A stretch of 64,000 nucleotides of DNA from DUML01 sp050949905 (GTDB taxonomy: Bacteria > Bacillota > Desulfitobacteriia > Desulfitobacteriales > Syntrophobotulaceae): positions 124,001-188,000 of the forward strand of contig JBMNGP010000013.1 in NCBI GenBank assembly GCA_050949905.1, written 5' to 3'. Position 1 is the stretch's first letter; every line of letters starts with the position of its first letter. Below, in pieces: positions 26,364 through 35,032 of this stretch. Below the pieces are notes generated by a model that saw only the letters and a program-made list of their open reading frames with translations, did not search any database and had not been told where the DNA came from. The position numbers and the translations under genes are program-made.

Positions 26364-26801
26364 GTGCGAGTTGGTATTAGCAGAAAATTTTTCGCCGTAG
26401 TGGGGATTCTGGTTATCGGTATGGGGTTAGGGGCAGGAAGTATGGTTTTAAAAGAAAGGTTTTTCCCCACCGGGCAAGTTCAATTTGACAAGGAAAAGAA
26501 ACACAAGGAAATTGGCCCGCTGATTGAGATGGAAGAAATCTTTGTTAACCTTGACAGAGGTGGGTTCATCAAAACTGAGATAACTTTAGAGGGAGTTAAC
26601 TCCAAGTCTAAAGAGAAAATTCAAGCCCAAGAGGTTTTCTTAAGGGATAGAATTATTATGGTCTTAGGCTCTAAGGGTCTCCAAGACGTCCAAACGGATG
26701 GCCGGGAGAAGCTCAAAAAGGAACTCTTGACTGAACTAAATAAAATTTGCCATGATGAAATTAAAGATGTTCTATTTAAAAATTTTGTTTATCAAATTTA
26801 A
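26364..26801 (+). CDS. fliL: Flagellar basal body-associated protein FliL
   Basis: A single-pass membrane protein of 145 residues that surrounds the stator. The segment at about 10-27 (FFAVVGILVIGMGLGAG) is followed by an extracytoplasmic domain with EIFVNLDRGGFIKTEITLEG and the C-terminal KDVLFKNFVYQI. GTG start at 26364 after a GAGGAGGAAAATAAGAGG run. Confidence 0.92.
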   Translation: MRVGISRKFFAVVGILVIGMGLGAGSMVLKERFFPTGQVQFDKEKKHKEIGPLIEMEEIFVNLDRGGFIKTEITLEGVNSKSKEKIQAQEVFLRDRIIMVLGSKGLQDVQTDGREKLKKELLTELNKICHDEIKDVLFKNFVYQI

Positions 26802-26832
26802 CTAGGACTTAGCATAGAAGAGGAGGGATTGG

Positions 26833-27825
26833 ATGGGTGAAGTACTATCCCAAGCAGAAATTGATGCCTTGCTGAATGCTTTATCTAGCGGTTCTGTTGA
26901 TGAAGAGACTATTAAAATGTCCAGCCCTCAGAAGATTAGGGTTTATGATTTTAAAAGACCTAATAAGTTTTCCAAGGGACATCTCAATTCCCTGCTAAAT
27001 ATTCATGAGAATTTTTGCCGGGCTTTAGCAACTTATCTGGCAGGTAACATGCATGTTGCGGTGGAAGCTAAAGTTCTCACAACCGAACAGATAACTTATG
27101 ATGAATTTATTCGTTCCATGCCTTATCCGACAATCCTGGGTATTTATAATATGCTTCCTCTGGAAGGGAACGCTCTACTGGAAATCAGTCCAGCTTTAGC
27201 TTTTATCATGGTTGACCGGCTTCTAGGTGGGCAAGGCTCCGAAAACATCAAAAACAGGGATTTAACTGAAATTGAACGGAAGATCATAATGAGCAAGTTG
27301 AAGAGGATTGTTCAGCTGATAGGCGAAGCTTGGACGGAGATTTTCGAAGTTAAGTCTGAGCTCATAAACATGGAGACTAATCCTCAATTCACGCAAATTG
27401 TGGCTCCCAATGAGATGGTTGTGGTGAGTACCATGGAAGTTAAAATAGCTGAAGCCAGAGGAATGATCAGTATCTGCCTGCCTTATATAGTGATTAAACC
27501 TATCCTGGATAAACTGAATACTTTGTTCCTTTTTTCTTCGGGAGTGAAAGTAATCACTCCGGAAGAAAAGGAAAGGATCAAGCAAAAGATCGAGTGGGCT
27601 AGAGTTCCTTTGAAAGTATTCATTGGCAAGACTCAAATTACGGTACAGGAGCTTCTGCATTTGGAACGGGGTGATGTTATTCCCCTTAATCAAGGTATCA
27701 AAGAAGCCTTAGCTGTTTATGTCGGAGATTTTATCAAGTTTAAAGGGATGCCTGGCTTAGCCGGGAGTAAAATGGCTGTACAAATCACCGAAGTAATAAC
27801 TAAAGGGGGTGATAATAATGTCTAA
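26833..27825 (+). CDS. fliM: Flagellar motor switch protein FliM
   Basis: The middle switch-complex subunit that binds phosphorylated CheY, 330 residues. The N-terminal CheY-binding motif is VLSQAEIDALLNAL. The CheC-like middle domain includes RPNKFSKGHLNSLLNIHENFCRALATYL and LGGQGSENIKNRDLTEIE. The C-terminal SpoA domain includes VQELLHLERGDVIPLNQGIKEALAVYVGD. It overlaps fliY by 8 bases. Confidence 0.97.
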   Translation: MGEVLSQAEIDALLNALSSGSVDEETIKMSSPQKIRVYDFKRPNKFSKGHLNSLLNIHENFCRALATYLAGNMHVAVEAKVLTTEQITYDEFIRSMPYPTILGIYNMLPLEGNALLEISPALAFIMVDRLLGGQGSENIKNRDLTEIERKIIMSKLKRIVQLIGEAWTEIFEVKSELINMETNPQFTQIVAPNEMVVVSTMEVKIAEARGMISICLPYIVIKPILDKLNTLFLFSSGVKVITPEEKERIKQKIEWARVPLKVFIGKTQITVQELLHLERGDVIPLNQGIKEALAVYVGDFIKFKGMPGLAGSKMAVQITEVITKGGDNNV

Positions 27826-28995
27826 AGGAATGCTTTCCCAGGAAGAAATTGATGCTCTATTATCCGAGTCTATGAATGCAGACTACGCAGGAGAGAAAGA
27901 TACTTCCTTGGAAAATAACCTGATAGATATTACTGATTTGGAAAAGGATGCCATAGGTGAAATAGCCAATATCTCCATGGGAACTGCGGCTACGACTTTA
28001 TCGCAAATTGTAGGCAAAAGAGTAGAAATAACAACACCCAAAGTTGATATTACCTCAGCTCAAAAAATCTTTGATGAATACCCAATCCCGCATATTTTGA
28101 TTGATGTTAAATATAAAAGCGGAATTGAAGGTTCCAATATGCTCATCCTTTCTCGCCGGGATGGCTCCATAATTGTCGATTTAATGATGGGCGGCAAGGG
28201 CTTAAATCCTACCGACGACCTTAGTGAGATGCAGATTAGCGGGATTTCGGAGGCTATGAATCAAATGATAGGCTCGGCCGCTACTTCGATGTCCACAGTA
28301 TTTAACGCTGTGGTCGATATTACTCCTCCCCGGGTTATTTTAAGTGACACCGGTAATGAAGCCTCGGTCTTGCTTGCTAACCTTAATGGCGGGGAACCGC
28401 TCGTAAGGATTTCCTTCCGGATGGTTATCGAAGGGATTTTGGACAGTGTTTTGCTCCAGGTAATTCCCATGAATGTAGCCAAGGGGATGGCCATGCGGGT
28501 AATGGGCACAATGACCGGAGAACAAAACCTCGTCCCGGCAGGAGCCCCAGCCGGAAAAACAGAGACCCTACTGCAACACCGGCAGCCTCATCTTATCAGG
28601 CACCGCCTCCACCGCCTGAGGCTGCCTGGCAGGCTCCGTTTGAGATGTCTTTGCCGCCGCTTCCGGAAGCTAATCCCACTTTTGTCCAACCGGCACAATT
28701 CGCTCCCCTTGTTGCCGCCGGCACACCAAATCTGCCCAATAACCTGGAGTTAATCTATGATGTGCCCCTTCAAGTAAGTGTCGAACTGGGGAAAGCGACC
28801 AAAACCATTAAAGAAATTTTGGAATTGGGGCCGGGGGCTGTTATTGAACTCGACCGCCTGGCGGGCGAGCCTGTAGATATGATTGTCAACGGCAAGCTTA
28901 TCGCCAAGTGCGAGGTGGTAGTAATAAATGAAACATTTGGTATCCGCATCACGGAGATAGTGAATCCTGAAGAGCGAATTGATACTTTTAACTAA
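27818..28995 (+). pseudogene. fliY: Flagellar motor switch phosphatase FliY (FliN-type C-terminus), one frameshift
   Basis: In Firmicutes FliY replaces FliN and also dephosphorylates CheY. ATG 27818 follows AAAGGGGGTGAT. The N-terminal motif MLSQEEIDALLSESMN is followed by two CheC-like phosphatase segments (IGEIANISMGTAATTLSQ and EAMNQMIGSAATSMSTVF). After GAPAG (about 28555) the frame changes. A Pro/Ala-rich linker (ASSYQAPPPPPEAAWQ) and the FliN SpoA domain (VPLQVSVELGKATKTIKEIL through ITEIVNPEERI) follow in the new frame. Repaired length is about 390 residues. The break lies in the linker, just where a split FliY/FliN could in theory also arise. Confidence 0.88.
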
Positions 28996-29010
28996 GGAGG
29001 AGGAGAAGAA

Positions 29011-29375
29011 GTGGCTTATACAGTAATGCTGGTTGATGATGCAGCCTTCATGCGCATGATGCTCAAAGACATCCTTGCCAGTACAGCGGCTATCAAGTTA
29101 TCAGTGAGGCTGAAAACGGAGCTGTGGCGGTGGAAAAGTATGCGGAAGCTAAGCCGGATATCACGATTATGGATATTACCATGCCGGAAATGGATGGCTT
29201 GCAGGCCGTCAAAGAGATTAGGGCAATTGATCCCCAGGCCAAAATAATAATGTGCAGTGCCATGGGTCAGCAAGCTATGGTGATTGAGGCAATTCAGTCG
29301 GGTGCCAAAGACTTTGTCGTTAAACCTTTCCAACCGGAGAGAGTGCTGGAAGCTGTGGCCAAGGCTTTGAAATAG
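29011..29375 (+). pseudogene. cheY: Chemotaxis response regulator CheY, one frameshift
   Basis: A single-domain receiver of about 120 residues. GTG 29011 follows AAGGAGGAGGAG. The first frame gives MAYTVMLVDDAAFMRMMLKDILAS with the acidic pocket DD. After about 29088 the frame changes and reads GYQVISEAENGAVAVEKYAEAKPDITIMDITMPEMDGLQAV, with the phospho-acceptor Asp in IMDITMP, then MCSAMGQ and KDFVVKPFQPERV (conserved Lys). All active-site residues are present once the frame is repaired by a single base. Confidence 0.9.
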
Positions 29376-29393
29376 AGATGCCTAACAGTTTTA

Positions 29394-29849
29394 ATGAAAA
29401 CCAACCTTACGATCCGAACTCTAACGGCACCTCCGGCAGCCGAACCCTTCTCTTGGGCCGGTCTTATTGCTACTGTTTTAATCTTTTTGCTCATTCTGCT
29501 GGTTTCTTTATGGCTGATAAAACGGCTTAATCGTTATACGGTACGCAATATGCAGTCACCCTGGCTCAGAATTCTTGACCGTCAAGTGTTAAGCGGCCAA
29601 CAGGTCTTATACCTTGTCGAGATTGCCGGCAGAATCCAGATTCTAGGGGGAACAGACCATCACTTGACGAAGGTGGCTGAAATCAACGATCCGGAAATTG
29701 CTGCCGAAATTCTGGAAGAGATAGCTAGCCGGCCGGAAGAAAAAATGGACAGGCTCTTAACGGGTATCTGGAAAAGGTTAAGAAGGAAGAAAAAAAACGA
29801 TAGTTTTTCCCTAGAACTTGAACGGCTGATCGAGGAGGGTAAAAAATGA
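29394..29849 (+). CDS. fliO: Flagellar biosynthetic protein FliO/FliZ family
   Basis: A 151-residue single-pass membrane protein that helps FliP ring assembly. One hydrophobic segment (GLIATVLIFLLILLVSLWLI, about residues 23-42) is followed by a small beta domain with LRILDRQVLSGQQVLYLVEIAGRIQILGGTD, the FliO hallmark. A basic and acidic helix follows. It lies directly before fliP and overlaps it by four bases. Confidence 0.88.
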   Translation: MKTNLTIRTLTAPPAAEPFSWAGLIATVLIFLLILLVSLWLIKRLNRYTVRNMQSPWLRILDRQVLSGQQVLYLVEIAGRIQILGGTDHHLTKVAEINDPEIAAEILEEIASRPEEKMDRLLTGIWKRLRRKKKNDSFSLELERLIEEGKK

Positions 29850-30496
29850 ATTTCTCTCTTGATTTAACCCAAACCGGTTCTGCTGTACAATTATTGCTGC
29901 TAATCACCGTTTTATCTCTTGCTCCGGCTATTTTGGTCCTGATGACTTCCTTCACCCGCATCGTTGTGGTTCTTTCCTTTGTCCGCAATGCTTTAGGTAC
30001 TCAGCAATTACCCCCTAACCAGGTAATTATCGGTCTTTCCTTGTTTCTGACTTTCTTTGTGATGATGCCAACTTTTGCGGAGGTAAATTCGACGGCTCTC
30101 CAGCCCTATCTTCAGAATGAGATAACCAGGGAACAGGCTTTAGATAATGCCGAACAGCCTTTGCGCATCTTTATGTTTAAGCAAACCCGGGAAAAAGACC
30201 TGGAATTATTTGTTAGCTTAGCTAATATGGAAAGGCCCCGCACTTATGGCGACATTCCTACCCATGTCCTGATCCCGGCTTTTGTGATTAGTGAATTAAA
30301 AACTGCCTTTCAAATGGGGTTTGCCATCTTCATTCCTTTTATGATCATTGATATGATTGTGGCCAGTACCCTAATGTCTATGGGGATGATGATGATGCCC
30401 CCTATGATGATTTCTTTGCCGTTTAAGATATTACTGTTTGTTTTGGTCGATGGCTGGCACTTGGTGGTGGAATCACTGGTTACCAGTTTTTACTAA
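29846..30496 (+). CDS. fliP: Flagellar type III export gate protein FliP
   Basis: A core gate subunit, 216 residues. Signatures include LSLAPAILVLMTSFTRIVVVLSFVRNALGTQQLPPNQVI, then IPAFVISELKTAFQMGF and the Met-rich loop VASTLMSMGMMMMPPMMISLPFKI, which forms the gasket-type constriction. It lacks the cleavable signal peptide of proteobacterial FliP, as is common in Firmicutes. GAGGAGGG precedes the ATG. Confidence 0.96.
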   Translation: MNFSLDLTQTGSAVQLLLLITVLSLAPAILVLMTSFTRIVVVLSFVRNALGTQQLPPNQVIIGLSLFLTFFVMMPTFAEVNSTALQPYLQNEITREQALDNAEQPLRIFMFKQTREKDLELFVSLANMERPRTYGDIPTHVLIPAFVISELKTAFQMGFAIFIPFMIIDMIVASTLMSMGMMMMPPMMISLPFKILLFVLVDGWHLVVESLVTSFY

Positions 30497-30575
30497 GAGT
30501 GTAACGAAGACATGTCCGAAATGTTATGAGGATGACAGAAAAGTTAAAGGCACCAACCAAAGTGAGGGATAAGCT

Positions 30576-30926
30576 TTGACTGAAAACCAAATTCTTTATA
30601 TGGCGAAAGAAGCCCTGGGAACAGGCATTATTGTTGGAGGGCCGATACTTGCGGCCAGCCTTTTGGTGGGGCTTCTGGTAAGCATATTCCAGGCTATGAC
30701 CCAAATCCAGGAACAAACTTTGTCCTTTATTCCTAAAATTTTTTCTATTGCTTTAATCTTGCTTCTGCTCGGACCCTGGATGATAGATGTTATGACAGCT
30801 TATACTACCAATCTTTTCACTGAATTGGTCAACTTCTGCCAGGAACTAGCAGGAAGTGCTTTTTCCGGCTTCAGGAAAAGCCTCCGGCTAGAGAAGGTCC
30901 TCGTTAAATTGGAGGAAGGAATTTGA
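30576..30926 (+). CDS. fliQ: Flagellar type III export gate protein FliQ
   Basis: A two-segment membrane protein. Residues 1-89 match FliQ well (ILYMAKEALGTGIIVGGPIL, LVSIFQAMTQIQEQTLSFIPKI, LGPWMIDVMTAYTTNLF). The usual protein ends near there, but this frame runs on for about 26 more residues (from ELAGSAFSG to KLEEGI) and overlaps fliR by four bases. The tail could be a real extension or the product of a small indel near 30845. Start is TTG 30576, about 80 bases after fliP. Confidence 0.9.
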   Translation: MTENQILYMAKEALGTGIIVGGPILAASLLVGLLVSIFQAMTQIQEQTLSFIPKIFSIALILLLLGPWMIDVMTAYTTNLFTELVNFCQELAGSAFSGFRKSLRLEKVLVKLEEGI

Positions 30927-31702
30927 GTTTAGCAGAGCTCCTGCAGTGGAATCTTGTTTTGTTTTTACTGATTTTTTCCCGCTGGGCGGGAATGGTGATG
31001 ATAGCTCCGGTCTTTGGGGCTCGGGGGGTTCCCGGGCTGGTTAAGCTGGGGTTAGCACTGAGCCTCACCTTAATTCTTTATCCCCTGGCTCTGGCCGCAG
31101 ATCCTGTTATACCAACCGAGCTCTGGCCATTAATGTGGATAATGATTAAAGAAGTATTAGTAGGGCTTACCCTGGGCTTTATTATCAATTTGGTTACAGC
31201 CATTATGCAGGGGGCAGGCCAATTGATTGACTATCAGGTGGGATTTTTAATGGGGAATACCGTGGATCCCATTCATGGTATGCAGAGCCCTATGACAGGT
31301 AGTTTTCTTATGGTTCTAACGACAATGCTACTCCTGGCAACCAACTCTCATCACTATATCATTGCAGCAATGGCCAGGAGTTACGAATTTTTACCGATTA
31401 ATCCTGTGGCACTTACCCATGGTACAGCATTCTATATCGAAATCACAGCCCGGGTTATTGCTCTTTCTTTACAAATAGCCATGCCGGTATATGGGGCGTT
31501 GGTCCTGGTTGATTTGGGGGTTGGCTTTTTATCTAAGACTGTTCCCCAGCTAAATATCTTCTCGGTTATTTTTCCTGTGAAAATAATCTTTGGCTTGGTT
31601 CTTTTTTACTTGATGATTTCCTTTTTCGGGGAATCAGTCTCCCAAATTTTTGACCTTACCATGCGATGGGTATTTGAGCTCTTAAGGGGGTGGAGTCAAT
31701 AG
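30923..31702 (+). CDS. fliR: Flagellar type III export gate protein FliR
   Basis: An integral membrane gate subunit, 259 residues with about six hydrophobic segments. Conserved parts include FSRWAGMVMIAPVFGARGVP, the LGFIINLVTAIMQGAGQLIDYQVGF region and VFPVKIIFG-type IFPVKIIFGLVLFYLM. TTG start in the TTGA overlap with the fliQ stop; GGAGGAA lies just upstream. Its end overlaps flhB by 13 bases. Confidence 0.95.
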   Translation: MSLAELLQWNLVLFLLIFSRWAGMVMIAPVFGARGVPGLVKLGLALSLTLILYPLALAADPVIPTELWPLMWIMIKEVLVGLTLGFIINLVTAIMQGAGQLIDYQVGFLMGNTVDPIHGMQSPMTGSFLMVLTTMLLLATNSHHYIIAAMARSYEFLPINPVALTHGTAFYIEITARVIALSLQIAMPVYGALVLVDLGVGFLSKTVPQLNIFSVIFPVKIIFGLVLFYLMISFFGESVSQIFDLTMRWVFELLRGWSQ

Positions 31703-32757
31703 CAGAAAAAAGGTTTCCGGCAACTCCTAAACGCAGGCAGGAAGCCCGCAAAAAAGGGCAGGTTTTAAAAAGCCAGGAATTAATTTCTGCGGTTATGCTC
31801 TTAGCCCTGGTTGGGTTTCTGAAATTTTGGCTGCCACATATTTTCAACAAGATAGCCGACCTTTTCCGCTTCCTTGCTTCTTTCTCCGGGGAATGGAATG
31901 TGCATTCTGTCTCGGAAGTGGCGGTGAGTGTCGCCTGGCAGTCCTTCTTAATCCTTGGGCCTTTGTTTCTGCTCTCAGTGGCGGTCGCTGTTGCCGTGAA
32001 TTTCCTGCAGGTGGGGGCACTTTTTACAGTCGAACCTCTTAAACCGCAAATTTCCAGATTAAGCCCCGTACAAGGCCTGAAAAGGATGTTTGGCCTTAAG
32101 GCCTTGGTTCAGCTGCTTAAATCTTTATTTAAAGTTCTGGTCATCGGTTATTTTCTATATGCCGTTATCCGTGATAATATGAATGTTTTTCCGGCTCTCC
32201 AAGGGCTAACCGTCGGGCAGTCCACTGTTATTTTGGGTAATCTGTTATTTGAATTGGCCTGGAAAGCCGCCTTAGCCTTTTTAATCATCGCTGTGGCCGA
32301 TTTCCTCTACCAATGGTGGGAGTACGAAAAAAATTTACGCATGTCTCAGCAGGAGATTAAGGAGGAATATAAACAAACCGAAGGAGACCCTCAGCTTAAA
32401 GCCCAGATCAAAAAGCGCCAGCGGATGTTTGCTATGCGCCGGATGATGGAGGATCTCAAAGAGGCTGATGTTGTCATCACCAACCCTACTCACTATGCGG
32501 TTGCCTTAAAGTATGACCCGGCCAAACATGCCGCCCCCTATGTTGTGGCCAAGGGGCAAAATGAGCTCGCTCTGCGCATCAGGGCTCTGGCTGAAGAAAA
32601 TGGCATTATAATTATGGAAAATAGACCTCTGGCTCAGGCCCTTTATGCCCAAGTGGATTTGGGGCAGGTGGTGCCGGCGGATTTATATAAAGCAGTGGCC
32701 GAAGTCCTGGCGTTTGTCTATAAGCTTAATAAGCGCAAGCGCTATTATTCGGCCTAA
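31690..32757 (+). CDS. flhB: Flagellar export switch protein FlhB
   Basis: The substrate-specificity switch of the export gate, 355 residues. KRFPATPKRRQEARKKGQVLKSQEL is the standard N-terminus. Four membrane segments follow. The cytoplasmic domain holds the self-cleavage site NPTH within VVITNPTHYAVALKYDP. Cleavage there lets the gate change from hook to filament substrates, acting with FliK at 40.4 kb. GTG start at 31690 after AAGGGGG. Confidence 0.97.
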   Translation: MESIAEKRFPATPKRRQEARKKGQVLKSQELISAVMLLALVGFLKFWLPHIFNKIADLFRFLASFSGEWNVHSVSEVAVSVAWQSFLILGPLFLLSVAVAVAVNFLQVGALFTVEPLKPQISRLSPVQGLKRMFGLKALVQLLKSLFKVLVIGYFLYAVIRDNMNVFPALQGLTVGQSTVILGNLLFELAWKAALAFLIIAVADFLYQWWEYEKNLRMSQQEIKEEYKQTEGDPQLKAQIKKRQRMFAMRRMMEDLKEADVVITNPTHYAVALKYDPAKHAAPYVVAKGQNELALRIRALAEENGIIIMENRPLAQALYAQVDLGQVVPADLYKAVAEVLAFVYKLNKRKRYYSA

Positions 32758-32784
32758 GAGAAGCGGGGCAGCACCCGCCATTCC

Positions 32785-32925
32785 GTGAAGGCTTGCGGAG
32801 GCCTTCACGCCTAACAAGTGATCACGTCATCCTGAACACAGTAAGGAGCTTAAGGCCTTCAAGGGATCATCTGGGGAAGATCCTTCAGTCATCCCTCCTT
32901 CAGGCTGACAAGGGGAATGGAACTA
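32785..32925. repeat. Intergenic repeat remnant, same family as 14.8 kb
   Basis: Hairpin GTGAAGGC (32785-32792) with GCCTTCAC (32801-32808), then CGTCATCCTGAACACAGT and GAAGATCCTTCAG with CCTTCAGGCTGACAAGG. These are diverged pieces of the CTCAGGATGAC family. They lie between flhB and flhA and would be transcribed within the operon. Confidence 0.6.
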
Positions 32926-32962
32926 AAATATCAAGAGAAGAAAACGGGAGGCTAGTTCATTT

Positions 32963-35032
32963 ATGGCGACTACGGTTACCGGCAGAATAACAAGAAGTAC
33001 AGACGTAATCGCCGCTTTAGGCATAGTTGGCATTGTGGTCATGATGGTAATTCCCATCCCGGCCGGCTGGCTGGATTTCCTGATTACTCTTAATATCACG
33101 GGGTCTGTTCTCATCCTGATGCTGGCGGTTTTTACCAAGGATCCTTTGGAATTTTTCGTTTTGCCTTCCCTCTTGCTGACTATGACTCTCTTCCGTTTAT
33201 CCTTAAATTTAGCCACTACTAAATTGATTTTACTGGAGGCTTATGCCGGAGATGTTATCCAGCAGTTTGGGGAATTTGTAATTCAAAACAATCCGGTTGT
33301 AGGTTTTATTGTTTTTTGTATTTTGGTTGTTGTTCAATTTATTGTTATCACTAAAGGTGCCGAACGTGTTTCCGAAGTGGCTGCCCGGTTTACGCTGGAC
33401 GCCATGCCCGGTAAACAAATGAGTATTGATGCTGACTTAAATGCGGGAGTGATCACTGAACAGGAAGCACGTTTGCGAAGAAGAAAAATCCAGCAGGAAG
33501 CGGACTTTTACGGGGCAATGGATGGGGCAAGCAAATTTGTTAAGGGTGACGCCATCGCTGCGATTATTATCTTATTTATTAATATTATCGGTGGCTTTGT
33601 AATCGGGGTGGTCACCGGAGGCATGCCTTTTATCGAAGCTCTGCATACTTATACCCTCTTAACCATCGGGGACGGTCTAGTAACTCAGATACCGGCTTTG
33701 CTGATTTCCACAGCCACAGGCCTGGTCGTTACCAGGGCAGCATCCGATACTAATCTGGGAGAGGATTTAGCCAAACAGCTCTTTCGGGTTCCCAAAGCAC
33801 TTTATATTACCGCAGTGGTGCTTGTGGCTCTCGCCATTCTGGGATTGCCTAAAATCCCTTTGCTTACTATGGCTCTTGTTGCTGCCTTACTGGGGTATTA
33901 TCTGCAGAAAAGCACGGCCGTTAAAGTGGAAGCGGAATCGGCAGCTGCCGTGCAGAGTGAAGTGGAAGAAACCAAAAAGCCTGAAAATGTTATGAACATG
34001 CTGGGCATTGATAATATGGAATTGGAAATCGGCTATGCCTTGATTCCCTTGGTTGATGCCGGCCAGGGCGGAGACCTCCTGGACAGAATTGTGCTCATCC
34101 GCAGGCAGATAGCCGGCGAGCTGGGCTTTATAGTACCGGTAATCAGGGTGAGAGATAATATGAATTTACAGCCCAATCAATATATTATTAAGATCAAAGG
34201 AGCGGAGGTAGCTGCCGGCGAACTGCTGGCGGATCATTACCTCTCTATCAGCAGTGGGATTGATGATGACTCTATCCCGGGCATACCAACCAAAGAACCG
34301 GCTTTTGGCTTAGATGCCAAGTGGATTCATGCTTCCAACAGGGAAGAGGCAGAGCTTACCGGTCATACCGTTGTAGATGCCCCAACGGTCTTAGCAACGC
34401 ATTTAACTGAAGTGATTAAAAGCCATGCTCATGAAATTATCAGCCGGCAAGATGTGAAAAAGCTAATTGATCACGCTAAAGAGCAGGCTCCGGCAGTAGT
34501 AGAAGAATTAATCCCTGATCTTCTGAACCTGGGGCAGGTCCAAAAAGTACTCTGCAATCTCTTACGCGAACGGGTTTCCATTAGGGATTTGGTAACCATA
34601 CTGGAAAACCTGGCAGACTATGCTTCCTATACTAAAGATATTGACAGGCTGACGGAACATGTCCGTCAGGGCTTGGCTCGGCAGATTATTCAACCTCTCT
34701 TAGATAGTGAGAAAAAACTACCTGTCCTTACCGTTGAGCCGCGCATCGAGCAGTTGATCCTGGATAATCTGCGTCCTTCCGATTATGGTAATTATGTCAA
34801 TCTTGATCCTTTAGTGATGCAAAAGCTCATCAAACAAATTGCGGTTCAAGTTGAAAAGCTTGTTCTTAACGGCCATCAGCCGGTAATCTTATGTGCCCCT
34901 GTTGTCCGCATTAATTTAAAGCGGCTGACAGAAAGGCAAATACCTCATTTAGTTGTCCTTTCTTATAACGAATTAGTACAGGGTATTGAGGTACAAGCCC
35001 TGGGAATGGTGGTGCTGGACAATGAGAGTTAA
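32963..35032 (+). CDS. flhA: Flagellar export gate protein FlhA
   Basis: The largest export gate subunit, 689 residues. The N-terminal half has about eight membrane segments with the FHIPEP-type signature (FFVLPSLLLTMTLFRLSLNLATTKLIL) and the cytoplasmic loop AARFTLDAMPGKQMSIDADLNAG. The C-terminal half, from about residue 345, is the cytoplasmic docking domain with IPLVDAGQGGDLLDRIVLIRR and GLDAKWIHASNREEAE. AGGCTAG precedes the ATG. It overlaps flhF by 11 bases. Confidence 0.97.
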   Translation: MATTVTGRITRSTDVIAALGIVGIVVMMVIPIPAGWLDFLITLNITGSVLILMLAVFTKDPLEFFVLPSLLLTMTLFRLSLNLATTKLILLEAYAGDVIQQFGEFVIQNNPVVGFIVFCILVVVQFIVITKGAERVSEVAARFTLDAMPGKQMSIDADLNAGVITEQEARLRRRKIQQEADFYGAMDGASKFVKGDAIAAIIILFINIIGGFVIGVVTGGMPFIEALHTYTLLTIGDGLVTQIPALLISTATGLVVTRAASDTNLGEDLAKQLFRVPKALYITAVVLVALAILGLPKIPLLTMALVAALLGYYLQKSTAVKVEAESAAAVQSEVEETKKPENVMNMLGIDNMELEIGYALIPLVDAGQGGDLLDRIVLIRRQIAGELGFIVPVIRVRDNMNLQPNQYIIKIKGAEVAAGELLADHYLSISSGIDDDSIPGIPTKEPAFGLDAKWIHASNREEAELTGHTVVDAPTVLATHLTEVIKSHAHEIISRQDVKKLIDHAKEQAPAVVEELIPDLLNLGQVQKVLCNLLRERVSIRDLVTILENLADYASYTKDIDRLTEHVRQGLARQIIQPLLDSEKKLPVLTVEPRIEQLILDNLRPSDYGNYVNLDPLVMQKLIKQIAVQVEKLVLNGHQPVILCAPVVRINLKRLTERQIPHLVVLSYNELVQGIEVQALGMVVLDNES

